Assembly (NCBI GenBank): GCA_000231825.2
Contig: JH720342.1
Location: 290,353 to 354,352, forward strand
Length of the DNA: 64,000 nt
DNA from: Tetrahymena elliotti 4EA
Lineage: Eukaryota > Ciliophora > Oligohymenophorea > Hymenostomatida > Tetrahymenidae
Reading direction: 5' to 3'
The notes below the pieces were generated by a model that was not told the origin of the DNA, did not search any database, and saw nothing but the letters and a program-made list of their open reading frames with translations. Position 1 is the stretch's first letter, and every line of letters begins with the position of its first letter. The position numbers and the translations under genes are program-made. Shown piece after piece: positions 24,427 to 34,861 of the stretch.

Positions 24427-25821
24427 TCAAACAATCATTTTAACTTGATTAACTTAATTTTAATTAATTAATCTATAACCACAAGACTTTTTTTACTTAG
24501 CAATTTGTTCTTATAACTTAGCCATTTACTTAATATTTTCTGAGTAAAATTTTTCAACAAACAATTAAGAGTGTATAGAATATTCTACACCTTCAAATCT
24601 AAATGATAATTCTTTTTATATAAATTCTTCAATAGATAAATTTTCTGGATTTTGCAAGATTTTTTGTCTATATTCTATAAGTTTTTGAAGCTCTGAAATT
24701 TCAATATCAAATTCTATTAAAAAGAATGAGTACTCATTAAACATCATATATTTTTTTGAAGCTTCTTCATCTTTGACATAATACCTTCTCTATATCAAAT
24801 TAAGAGGAAAGCCATCAAATGTTTACACTTATATTGAATATTTTTCTTCTTTCTGAGATTTAAATTTATTATCCATAACCTCAATAGTTTGTAATGTTAT
24901 TTTATTCTTTTCCTTGATTAGATCAACTTGATGCTTTCTTAAGTAAATAGTACTTAAATTAGACTAATTTAATCCTAAGAGGTCTAAGTAGCTCTTTGAA
25001 AATCCAGATCTCACAAACTCATATTGCTATTCTCTATGATTGTATCTTGCAATTTAATAGGAATACATTTAAGAAGAATTGTCTTTATTTTAAACATAAG
25101 TTCTATCTAAATATCCATAACAAAACTCAAGGTGATTTTAGAATTCCTCATCTTTTTGATCAAGCTCAAAAAAGCTTAAACTCAATTTTGAAATCCTTTT
25201 CAAAAAGCCTGAAATATAATCATAAAAGCGAGTCAACTAAAACTCTACTTGATAAAAGTCAATTCCTTCTACCTTTTTGAGGAAAGAAAGTGCTTCTTCT
25301 ACAGAATACTCCCTTAAAAACGGGTTATTGCTTAAATGCAGATCCATTACTCCTAAATTCTTTTTATCTTCTATACAATCAACATTTTGTTATTAATAGT
25401 TAAAACTAGTTGAGTTTTACAAAGCACAAATTCTCAAAACCCCATCTTTAGTTAATGTCAAACCATTAATAATTTTCATTCTATCAAAAGTAGCTAGATC
25501 AAAATGAGGATTCCACATAACTATTGTTCTGTTCATCAACTATTCTTCTTTTTTATTTGATTTAAAAACATAATCATTTTACTGCTCTTCCTCTAAATTT
25601 TCTTCAAAATCTTGTTGCTATAAAATGTTGTAGTACATTTTATCATATTTATCATAAATGTTGTTAAGAGAAGATGAATCCTACACAAAAACAGGTGATG
25701 AGCTGTTATTGAAGTTTTAATAATATATAGAATCCTGATTATATCCTGCTATCCTTTCGTGTATTTAACTTAAATCTAAAGACTAATCAACACTAAAAAA
25801 TTAATTATCTTCTATTTCCAT
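24427..25821 (-). CDS. Basic/PAS-like family protein, sub-group 2
   Basis: Single exon, 464 codons plus TGA, start MEIEDNQFFSVDQSL. Close paralogue of the gene at 19055, colinear throughout. Conserved landmarks: MKIINGLTLTKDGVLRIC, FNYQQQNVDCIEDKKNLGV, QIARYNHREQQYEFV, GFSKSYLDLLGLNQSNL, YLRKHQVDLIKEKNKI, TFDGFPLNLIQRRYYV and NLSIDEFIQKELSFRFEGVEYS. Differences cluster in the polar N-terminus and the extreme C-terminus. The open frame and conservative changes argue that both copies are maintained. A plus-strand standard-code frame at 24996-25280 is an antisense shadow of this gene. Confidence 0.85.
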
Positions 25822-26647
25822 TATGCCTTTTGTAAATTATACTAAATATTTTCTATCTAATTTAATAATATCAAAAATCAATCTTTAATATATAAATTTT
25901 TTTACAATAATTATCGAGAATCCTATTTTTAAATTATTATTGCTTATTGATAAAAAAATGACCTTTTATTACATCTAAGGAGATACAATTTACATTTATT
26001 ATTTTGTATTTATTGTACAATCAATTAACCATTCATGCTAAATCAGATTTATTAAATTTATTCCTCTTTCTGTTGTTCTATAGAAAATTATATTTTATTT
26101 TTAAATACACAAATAAATCAATCACCCACAACCTAAATTCTTTTCTGGATTCTTTCTTTATTAATGCCATACTTACTTACTTACTTAATTTATTTATTTT
26201 AAATTCATCACAAAGAGACTTCTCTGAAAATTGTTTTTATAGTAGAGGGTTTTAAATTTGATTTTAATAAGTTCTATGAAGTTTTACTAATTACTATAAA
26301 TAATATTAATGTTAATTATTATAGGCAGGGTATTGATTTTTGATTATTTAACTAATACTTCTTGAATGTAAAAGCTTAGCTATAAAATTTATTTTTTACC
26401 CAGTTTAATTTTTTAAAAATCAAATTCTGCATTTTTCTTAAAATTTTGCAAGACTTGGAAAACTAAAACATAATTAAATAATTGAATAAAAAGCAATATT
26501 GAAAGAATTAGAAGAAGATAAAAATGTGAACTAGATAGTTTACAGTAAAAATTAATGAATGAATCAAATTTTTATTTAATCAAACCCAAATACATTTTAG
26601 TTTTTCATTCATTCATTCAGTACTTATAATTTAAAGTTTTTGTTCAT
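25822..26647. other. Intergenic with an LRR-intron relic
   Basis: AT-rich. From about 26440 the sequence resembles minus-strand LRR introns (ATTGAAAGAATTAGAAGAAG..., then a CATTCATTCATTC run). A trace of an exon core, TATAGATTAGGTTGCATTA near 26690, lies just beyond. No intact gene. Confidence 0.5.
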
Positions 26648-27220
26648 TCAAAAATCCATATTGAAAAATTTTATTTACCTTAACATTTATAGATTAGGTT
26701 GCATTAAAGAATAATTAATAAAAGGAACACAATTAAACATCTAGCCTTAAATATGAAGAAAAATTAGAGCTTAATAACTTTTAATATTAAACAAATAAGA
26801 AAATACTTACTGGTGGTGTCTGAAAAATTTGGATTACAATAGTTAGTTTTCTAAAAATATCATATTTTCTATATTTACATAATTTAATTTTTTTAATTAA
26901 AATACTTATTCAAAGAAATAAGTTTAATTTCTCCATCTACTTTCTTTTAAACTTTATAAAGTTTAATCTTTTCTAGTAATATGTTGCTTTGTTTAAACTT
27001 CATTCATCAATTAAATATTTTTTTGAGAATCAGAAGAAACAATTGTAAGATACTTGCCATCTACAAAAAAGGTAACTGAATAAATGAAATTATTATTTTC
27101 TTTAGTAATTACCATACCAGTAGTTTAATTTGGAAGTTTGGTGATAAGCTTAAAAATTCTCAATTTATCTAGATAATTTATTTTATATTTATTCATATTA
27201 TTTGTATTTTATGTAACCAT
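26648..27220 (-). pseudogene. Possible truncated relative of the basic/PAS-like family
   Basis: A minus-strand ciliate-code frame of 190 codons begins MVTQNTNNMNKYKI. Residues 15-60 (KLRIFKLITKLPNQTTGMVITKEN... by pattern) weakly recall the first conserved block of the family genes on either side. The PAS-like block is absent. The last third runs into the dispersed repeat and an LRR-intron relic, so the frame is a chimera of debris. I regard it as a fragment; the family link is tentative. Confidence 0.35.
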
Positions 27221-28107
27221 CTGAAGAGCTAATAATAAATGTAATCAAAGTTTTCCAAGAAAGAAATAAAAATAAATTTTTTTATTGATGTAGCATAACT
27301 TAAAAAGAAAGCTTGAGATTTATGCTAAAAATATATAAGAATAATCTTTTTTAAGAAATAAGCTAGCTATTCTGTATTTTTTTTAAGTTCAAATTTTGAT
27401 CATTTTATTTTAAAAAATTGATCTTCTTATTTCATTTTTAAAGATTGTTTTTTCAGTTACTTACATTACTAACCAAGTTCATTAAAATAAATATTTAATA
27501 GATTTTATGTTTTTATATTATAGTGTAGGTTGAAGTTTAAAAAGAAATTTATTAATATTTAAAAAATAAGAAAGAAGAAATGAATAAAATTTAAGTTAAT
27601 AGATGGATGAATTAATAATTTAATATGAAAGTTTAAAAAATATAAAAATATGTTAAAAAATAATATTGAAACTGATATTTGTTTGAACTAGCAACTTAGT
27701 AAATTTTAGTTTTAAATAATTTAAATTTAAAGAGAATTTTCTTCAAAGATACAAATTTAATTTACATTTTACTGCCATAACTCCTCATAGAGAAGGGTGA
27801 ATTGAAAGTGAAGAATTCCAAATTTTTTAGTTTTTTTAACTCTCACTTTTCACCAAAATTTTGGTGAATGACAAGAAATGAATACTCGAGGAATTACAGT
27901 TTTATTGTTTTAAATTTATTTATTGAAGATATTCATTAAAAAGCTCCTCAAAAATCAAAAAGAAGTATTTTTTGAGTTATTTTCTTTTTTATCACACATT
28001 TAAAAAGGAGATTATAAAGGCATTAGGATTTTTAGGTTATCTTGATAATACTTTTCTATGAATTATTAAGACTTTACAGAATACTCAACATCTTAGAATA
28101 AATAAGA
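27221..28107. other. Intergenic
   Basis: No intact gene. The part 27955-28107 is the in-frame continuation beyond the premature stop of the gene at 28108. A palindrome at 27849 is listed separately. Confidence 0.6.
27849..27868. promoter_or_regulatory. Perfect 20-bp palindrome
   Basis: TTCACCAAAATTTTGGTGAA is identical on both strands. A related GGTGAATTGAAAGTGA with its partner TCACTTTTCACC lies at 27795-27855, so GGTGAA-type arms recur three times within 75 bp. It could bind a dimeric protein or extrude a cruciform; no function is shown. Confidence 0.5.
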
Positions 28108-29286
28108 TCACTCTTTTCTGATAATTTCTTCAATTGAAATTTTTTTATTTCTTAACATAAGCTTTTATCTGTAATCTATTAAACCTTACATATATTGAGG
28201 AGAAAGAGTAGCATGTGTGAGAGAAAGAATGTATCCTTTACCTTAGTAATTGTTTAATTTTTCAGTTAAATGTAGATTTCTTACTTAATAGCAAACTTCA
28301 ATAGGAAATCCATCAAAAGTGTTTATATTAGCAGTATAATTGTCTTATTCATTGAATTGAATAAATAAATTTATACCTTTTAAAGCTTAAATTACAACAT
28401 CAGATTTTTCCTAAATTAAATCTATTTTTTAATTTCTTAGGATTAATGCTTTAAATGAATCACAATCTAAACCAAGAAAAGAGAGATAACTTTTAGAGAA
28501 TCCAATATGAGCCAACTCAAATTCTTAGTTAATATAGTTATATCTTCCAATATTAAAGATAAAGAATTTATTATTCTCATTTTATTGAATTTGATCTATA
28601 TAATCAAATGCCCACTTTACAAATTCTTAGAATTCCTTTTCTTTGAAACTTGTCATCTACTCATTTATTTTTTCAAATTAATATATTTGTTAAATGATTT
28701 TATCAAAATTTTCCAATTAATTGTAAATTTCTTATTTACTTAATTTTAAAATATTTTTATTCATCATTAAATCTACACATTCCTCAATTGATATAAATGG
28801 TACAAGTTTATCAATTTAATGATTAATATCAACAATAGCTAGATTGTGTCTCTCCTCTATCTTTACTATTCTTGTAGGATAAAATCCAAAGCTAATAGGA
28901 GTAAGACAGTAATAATATCTTAAAACTCCATCCTAAGTGATAAAAACTCCACAATTTAACTTAAATAATTCTTTTGAGAGACTATTTTGAATAACAAATA
29001 TCCTTTTACTTACTTGAATATTTTCCTTTTTTATTTTTTTTTGAATCCTCTTTTTTTTCTTTAATTCTTTTTTGGCTAGTAATAAAGCTAGATCTATTTT
29101 ATTATCTGAAGATTCATACTAATTACTTTCTAAATCATCTTCGCTATTATTTTTTTAGTCTCTTTGACTTTACGATACACAAGGAGAATTGTATTCAAAT
29201 GGAACTAAAAATAACTTGGCATCATCATTCTCAATTGAATTCTAATTTTCAATATGACGATGACTGTCTTAACCAGAGTTTTCCAT
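28108..29286 (-). CDS. Basic/PAS-like family protein, sub-group 3, truncated by a stop
   Basis: Frame of 392 codons starting MENSGQDSHRHIENQ. Residues 72-88 are a strongly basic stretch (KKELKKKKRIQKKIKKE), followed by NSLSKELFKLNCGVFITQDG and YYYCLTPISFGFYPTRIV. The PAS-like block has IGRYNYINQEFELAHI, GFSKSYLSFLGLD, LRNQKIDLIQEKSDVV and TFDGFPIEVCY. The frame ends at TGA 28110-28108 where both nearest paralogues have TTA (Leu). Beyond the stop the same frame continues with SYLFQDVEYSVKSQQFIEKYY to a TGA at 27957-27955, so the C-terminal conserved block is lost by a single base change. Either a recent pseudogene or a protein lacking about 50 residues. Confidence 0.8.
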
Positions 29287-30560
29287 TTAACACAAAATTT
29301 TAAGAAGAACTTAAGTTATGTAATATCTAAATAATAAATAAGTATTATTTTATTTCAAATAAACTCCTCATCAGCATCATAATTAATTTTGCTTTCTAAG
29401 ATGGCATTAGCAAATAAAATGTGATGTAATTCAATTATAAATCGATTTTCGTAAATATTTTTTTCTTATTTAATTTACAATAATCATAAAATTACATTTT
29501 GATAAAGATATTTACAGATATTAAAATCAGTATTAATAAGTTTTTAGCCTTTTTATGATACCTCATCTATTTTAATTTAAATTCGATTAATTAATTGCCA
29601 TAATTATTCACAATAAAAAAATATTTGATTAAGATAATTTGAATTAAAAATCTGAAATTGAAATTTTTTCCAAATTTAATGATTAATAAGAGATCATTAT
29701 CTTAGCTTCAATTGAAGATAAGTTTTGTATTTTTTTAAATAAGATATAGATAATTCTAAAAAACATATTTTAAGAGGAATTTTAATTGAAGATACCATAA
29801 AAGTTCATATATTAAGTAAGGTCTCCTCAAAATCTGTTTGGAGGGAGGCCTGGTTTACTAAAATTTTTTTTGGCATGATTATTAATTAATTAATTTTAAT
29901 AACATACTTTCTACTTACCTTATCTTAACATTTTTCAACTTAATATTTTTGCCTTGCTTTCTATTCCATATGCATAAACTGAGTTTTTATATCCTTGTAT
30001 AATAAAAAATACATATTTTTAAATACCCAAAATAATAATAAATTAACAATCTTAGCATAGGTTTCAGTTAATGAAGTAAGTATAGAATAAAAAATTCTCA
30101 TATTTTATGTTTGATATTTAACTAACATATTTCCTATCATTTAAACTTATTTTATTTTGCTAAATCTTATATGGGATCCATTACTACAAAAAATTTATTT
30201 ACAACGAATACTAATTAATTAACAGTAAAATTAAATCTCAACTCTTCAAAATCTATGGGTTCTAGTTATTTTGGAAATAAATCTAACCCTTCAAAATTTG
30301 TGTGGTTTATTTGTATATTTTTTGGATATTTTAGGAGTAAAATAGAAAATTTACTTAATTTATGATGTAAAGTGATTAACTAATAAGCTTAAATTTTTTA
30401 CAAATATGAAATTACAAGAAATACTAATAGTAGTGATATAAATTTGATGTATTTTTTAATTATTTGATAAATATGAATAGCTAGCTTTAATAAAGTTAGG
30501 TATAAAATTCATTTTTTGAGATGTTTTTGATTATTTTTTAGAAAATTTACTGCAGATAAT
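29287..30560. other. Intergenic
   Basis: AT-rich, no gene. A local GC patch at 29819-29855 contains CTCC and GGAG arms able to form a short hairpin. Nothing else was seen. Confidence 0.6.
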
Positions 30561-31892
30561 TCACATAAATATTCCTCTAGAGCTGGTATCTTATGAATTA
30601 TTATCAATCATTTAGGTGGATTGTTCTTATGGTATTAGATTTTTGAGGTTTTCTTGATAATACTTTTCTATGAATTACTAAGATTTTACTGAATATTCAA
30701 CATCTTCAAAGAAGTAGGATAATTCTTTTCTAATGTATTCGTCAATTGAAAAATTTTTGTAATTTTACATTAATTTTTGCCTGTAATCAATTAAACCCTT
30801 CATATGGTGAGGAGAAAGAGTAGCCTGGATAAAAGAAAGTATGTACCCTTTGCTAAATTTACTATTTAATGTCTAAGAAAAATGCAAATTCCTAACTGAA
30901 TAGCAAACTTCAAGCGGATATCCATCAAAGGTATTTATATTAGCTGTATAGCTATCTTATGGATTTTATAACATTTTTAAGCTAATACCTTTCAAAGCCT
31001 AAAATATTACATCAGATTTTTCTTTAATTAAATCAATTTTCTAGTTTCTTAGAAGAACTGTTTTGAATGAATCACAATCTAAACCTAGCAAACAAAGATA
31101 ACTTTTTGAAAATCCTGTATGGGCTAACTCAACTTCTTAGTCTATGTAATTATATCTGCCAATGTTAAAGATAAAGAATTTGTTACTCTCATTTTTTTGG
31201 ATTTGTTCTACATAATCAAATGCAAACTAAATAAATTCTTAAAACTCTTGCTCTTTAAAGCTTCTCATTTGTTCATTGATTTTATTAAAATTATATATTT
31301 GCTTAATAGTCTAATTAAAACTTTCCAATTAGTTACTAAGGTCATAATAATTTAGGTTAGCTATATTCCTATTCATCATTAAATTAACACAATCTTCTAT
31401 TGATCTCTTAGGAACTAGTCTATCAATCTAATGATGGATATTGATGATACCTAGGTTTTTTCTTTCTTCTATCTTAACTATTCTTGTAGGATAAAATCCA
31501 AAGCTAATTGGAGTAAGACAGTAACAATATCTTAAAACTCCATCCAAAGTGATAAATATTCCACAATTTAACTTAAATAATTCTTTTGAGAGACTATTTT
31601 CTATAACAAATACCATTTTATTTATTTTATTCATTTCTTTTTTTATTTTTTTATGAATCCTTTTCTTTCTCTTAATTTCCTTTCTTGCCAATAGCCCTTC
31701 ATAATCTAATACCTCCTCTTTAGATTCTTATTGATTAGTTTCAATGTCTTCTTCACTGTTATTCTTTTCTTCTGTATAATTATGCGAGGCTAAAGGAGGA
31801 TTATATTCAAATGGAATCAAAAACATGTTAGCTTCATCATTTTTAAATTAATTTTCATATACTATTAGTGTATCTTAACCACACATTTCCAT
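30561..31892 (-). CDS. Basic/PAS-like family protein, sub-group 3
   Basis: Single exon, 443 codons plus TGA, start MEMCGQDTLIVYENQ. Intact sister of the truncated gene at 28108. Basic stretch ARKEIKRKKRIHKKIKKE, then NSLSKELFKLNCGIFI, LRYCYCLTPISFGFYPTRIV and EERKNLGIINIHHQIDRL. PAS-like block: IGRYNYIDQEVELAH, GFSKSYLCLLGLD, LRNQKIDLIKEKSDVI and TFDGYPLEVCYSV. C-terminal block: FSIDEYIRKELSYFFEDVEYSVKSQ. A standard-code frame at 31428-31691 is the in-frame N-terminal piece of this gene, cut short because TAG at about residue 150 was taken as a stop. The KKxxRIxKKIKKE pattern recalls a DNA-binding basic region, but no leucine zipper follows. Confidence 0.87.
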
Positions 31893-32749
31893 TTTTATGT
31901 AAATTTTAATAAAAAGAAGTCTTAATCTTAAATAATATAGAAGTAATCTATAATCTTATCTCTTAATTAGAATTATAAAAATATCGAATATCAACTAAAC
32001 ACCTCCTTAATATTAATATCTAATAATTAATTTTACTGATGGCTAAAATAGACATTTAGAAACCAAATAGAATCTGTTCCTTTGTAAATGTTCATTTCTC
32101 AATATTTTTCCTTTTTTTTTCTTTTTTTTCTGTAGAAACCATACAAAAAAATACAAAAAATATATTCATTGAATTTTTAGTCATTTTTAATTTGATAAAG
32201 TAACTCAAATACAAAAATTAAGATAATTAAAAACTAGCTCTAAGATCATGATTATTCATATAATTTACTTTTAGTATAAAATTTTTTGAAATACCTTTTA
32301 CTCAAGATTACTTTATTAATTTACAAAATTAATTTAGTAAATTATCATTTTCATTTGTTAATTAATAAATTCGTAATGGCATTGATGACATGCAATATAT
32401 TTTATAAAAGAGGAATTTAATTCCTTTTTTGCTTTTTTGGAGATTGTGTTACAAAATTTATTTCCTTAAAAAGTTCTTAATGGAATAATTTAATGATGAA
32501 ATAATTATTAATATATAATAGTTTTTTGTTTTTATTTTAGAGTTGTTTTTTTATTTTTTGTTTACTCTATTCAAAATAAAAATAACCAAAATAATTTTAA
32601 AATTTGAACAGAAGTTTTTATGATTAAGAATTGATAGTGTATATATAAATTGAAAATATAAATAGTAATATTATTTAGTATAGAGATAGTTAATTTTTAG
32701 GGGAATTTTAATTTATTTTTTGTTTAAATAGATAATATTCATTTTTGTT
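31893..32749. other. Intergenic
   Basis: AT-rich DNA with a poly-T/poly-C-T tract near 32108-32130. No gene or repeat recognised. Confidence 0.6.
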
Positions 32750-34081
32750 TCAGAATTTTTCATTATTGTTATCATTATATTCTGAGATTTCATAATCATT
32801 TTAAATTTAGCGGTATCCACATTAAACATGGTTTTTCGATAGATATAGATCTTACAAGTTTTCTTTATAATATTTTTCTAAAAACTTTTAAGACTAGACT
32901 GAATATTCTACATCTTCAAATAGATAAGACAGTTCTTTATTAATATATTCATCTATTGAAAGAGCATCAGAATTTTCCATGAGTTTTTTTCTATATTCAA
33001 TTAACCCTTGCATTTATTTAGGAGGTACAGTAACTTTAGTTATGCCAAGAATATACTCATCACCAAATTATTCATTAAGTTTTTAAGATAATGTAATATT
33101 TTTAACATTATAATTAATTTATAATGGATATCCATCAAATGTTATTATGTCTACAGAGAAAGTGTCTTCGCAGTTAAATTTGGCCTTCAAAATGATTCCA
33201 TTAAGAGCTTATAATATAATATCAGCCTTACTATGAATAAGATCTACTTTTTAGTTTCTCAAAATAATTGATTTAAATGAATTATAATCAAGTCCTAATA
33301 AAGATAAATAACTCTTAGACATTCCCTAATGACTTATTTCTACATCTTTATCCACATAATTATATCTTCCTATTACATAACTAATTAAACAATTTTTTTC
33401 TTATTTTTATAGCTATTCTATGTACTTATATGCATGTTATATGAAGCTATTATACTCATTTTCTTTAAATATTCTCAGTTACTTTGGCAGAGCTTTGAAG
33501 TTATATATTCTTTAAACTATTCCATCAAAATTTACTAATTCAGATTGAACATCTTGTTTTCTTAAGTGAGCTAAATTTCTGTGCATCATAAGATCTACAC
33601 AATCATCTATAGATCTTTTTGGAATCATATTATCTAGTGTCTAAGTTATATTTATAATACCTAGGTTATGCATATCTTCTATTTTTATAATCTTATTGGG
33701 ACAAAATCCAAAGCTAACTGGACTTAGAGTATAACAAAATCTGAGTACACCATCTAATGTAATATAGATTCCAGAATTTAATTTAAATAACTCTCTACAT
33801 GGTATATTTTAAATAACAAACTTCTTTAAATTTATTTGTCCTTTATCTTTTTATATCTTTTTTTTAATTCTTCTTTATCTTTTTAATTGCTTTTCATTTT
33901 CTTTTTCATCTTCTTCCTCTCTTGAATTATCGTTATTGCTGTAGTTATCATCTATGCAATTATTTATCTTATTTTTAGGTCCAAGTGGACATAAATATTC
34001 AAATGGAACTATAAAAATGTTATTGCTTAACTCATTAGAACTCTAACTAAAATTTTAAAAATCAAATCCTTAAATTTCCAT
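32750..34081 (-). CDS. Basic/PAS-like family protein, sub-group 3
   Basis: Single exon, 443 codons plus TGA, start MEIQGFDFQNFSQSS. Third member of the sub-group with the genes at 28108 and 30561. An acidic stretch (SREEEDEKENEK) precedes the basic one (KQLKRQRRIKKKIQKDK). Then IPCRELFKLNSGIYITLDG, FCYTLSPVSFGFCPNKII, PAS-like block IGRYNYVDKDVEISHQ, GMSKSYLSLLGLDYNSF, LRNQKVDLIHSKADII and TFDGYPLQINYNV, and C-terminal LSIDEYINKELSYLFEDVEYSVQSQ. It ends with a unique tail CGYRQIQNDYEISEYNDNN. Intact and more diverged than its two neighbours. Confidence 0.87.
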
Positions 34082-34861
34082 TATTTTTTGTTTAGATTCT
34101 ACCTAAAACTTTAACTCTGCTTGAAATAAAATAATGACAGTGAATAATATCAAATTTAGATTAATTATTCTTATTTTTTTTGTGTGATTGTGTTGAGTTA
34201 TTAAAAGTTTTTGTGGAAGATAATAAATTCATTAAATTATGTAAATAAAGAAAAAAATTATTCATTCCTATATATATTATTTGCTTATCTAAGCTTTATT
34301 AGGTGAAACGAGGAGAGGTAAGGCGAGGAGAGGAGAGGAAAGGCTTTCATGTTTTTAAGCTTTTACAATTTTTTGAAGATGAATTACACAAATTTTATCA
34401 GAATTTATCAGTTTTAATTTCCATATAACTCTCTATGATAAATTAGTTGCAGATTGATTCTACTTTAATTAATAGCAATCTTGCTTGATAAATATTTTAA
34501 AAATCTTGAAAGATTATAAGATAATCTTTATTTTATTAAATATTTATTGATTATTACAAAACTAATTTGAATCGTAATGTTTACCAAACAAATAAATTTT
34601 ACCTAAATTAGTTACAAGCAGTCTGAATAAATATTTTTATAAATTTAAACATGATAAAATAAATATCCAAAATATTTTCTATTAAAATATTTATATTATA
34701 TTATTCTCAAGAATTCAAAATTTGAAAAAATTAAATGAGTTTAAAGATAAAAAATATCTTGTTATTATTCGTGTATTTAGTCTTGAAAAAGACAGTACCT
34801 TAGGGTACTACATATATATATATTCCAAATAATATTCACTGTAATTTTTAATGTTAATCAT
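34082..34861. other. Intergenic
   Basis: No gene. Contains a purine-rich minisatellite at 34308-34345 (GAGGAGAGG-type units) and a small dyad AGTACC-TTAG-GGTACT near 34795 beside a TA run. Confidence 0.6.
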
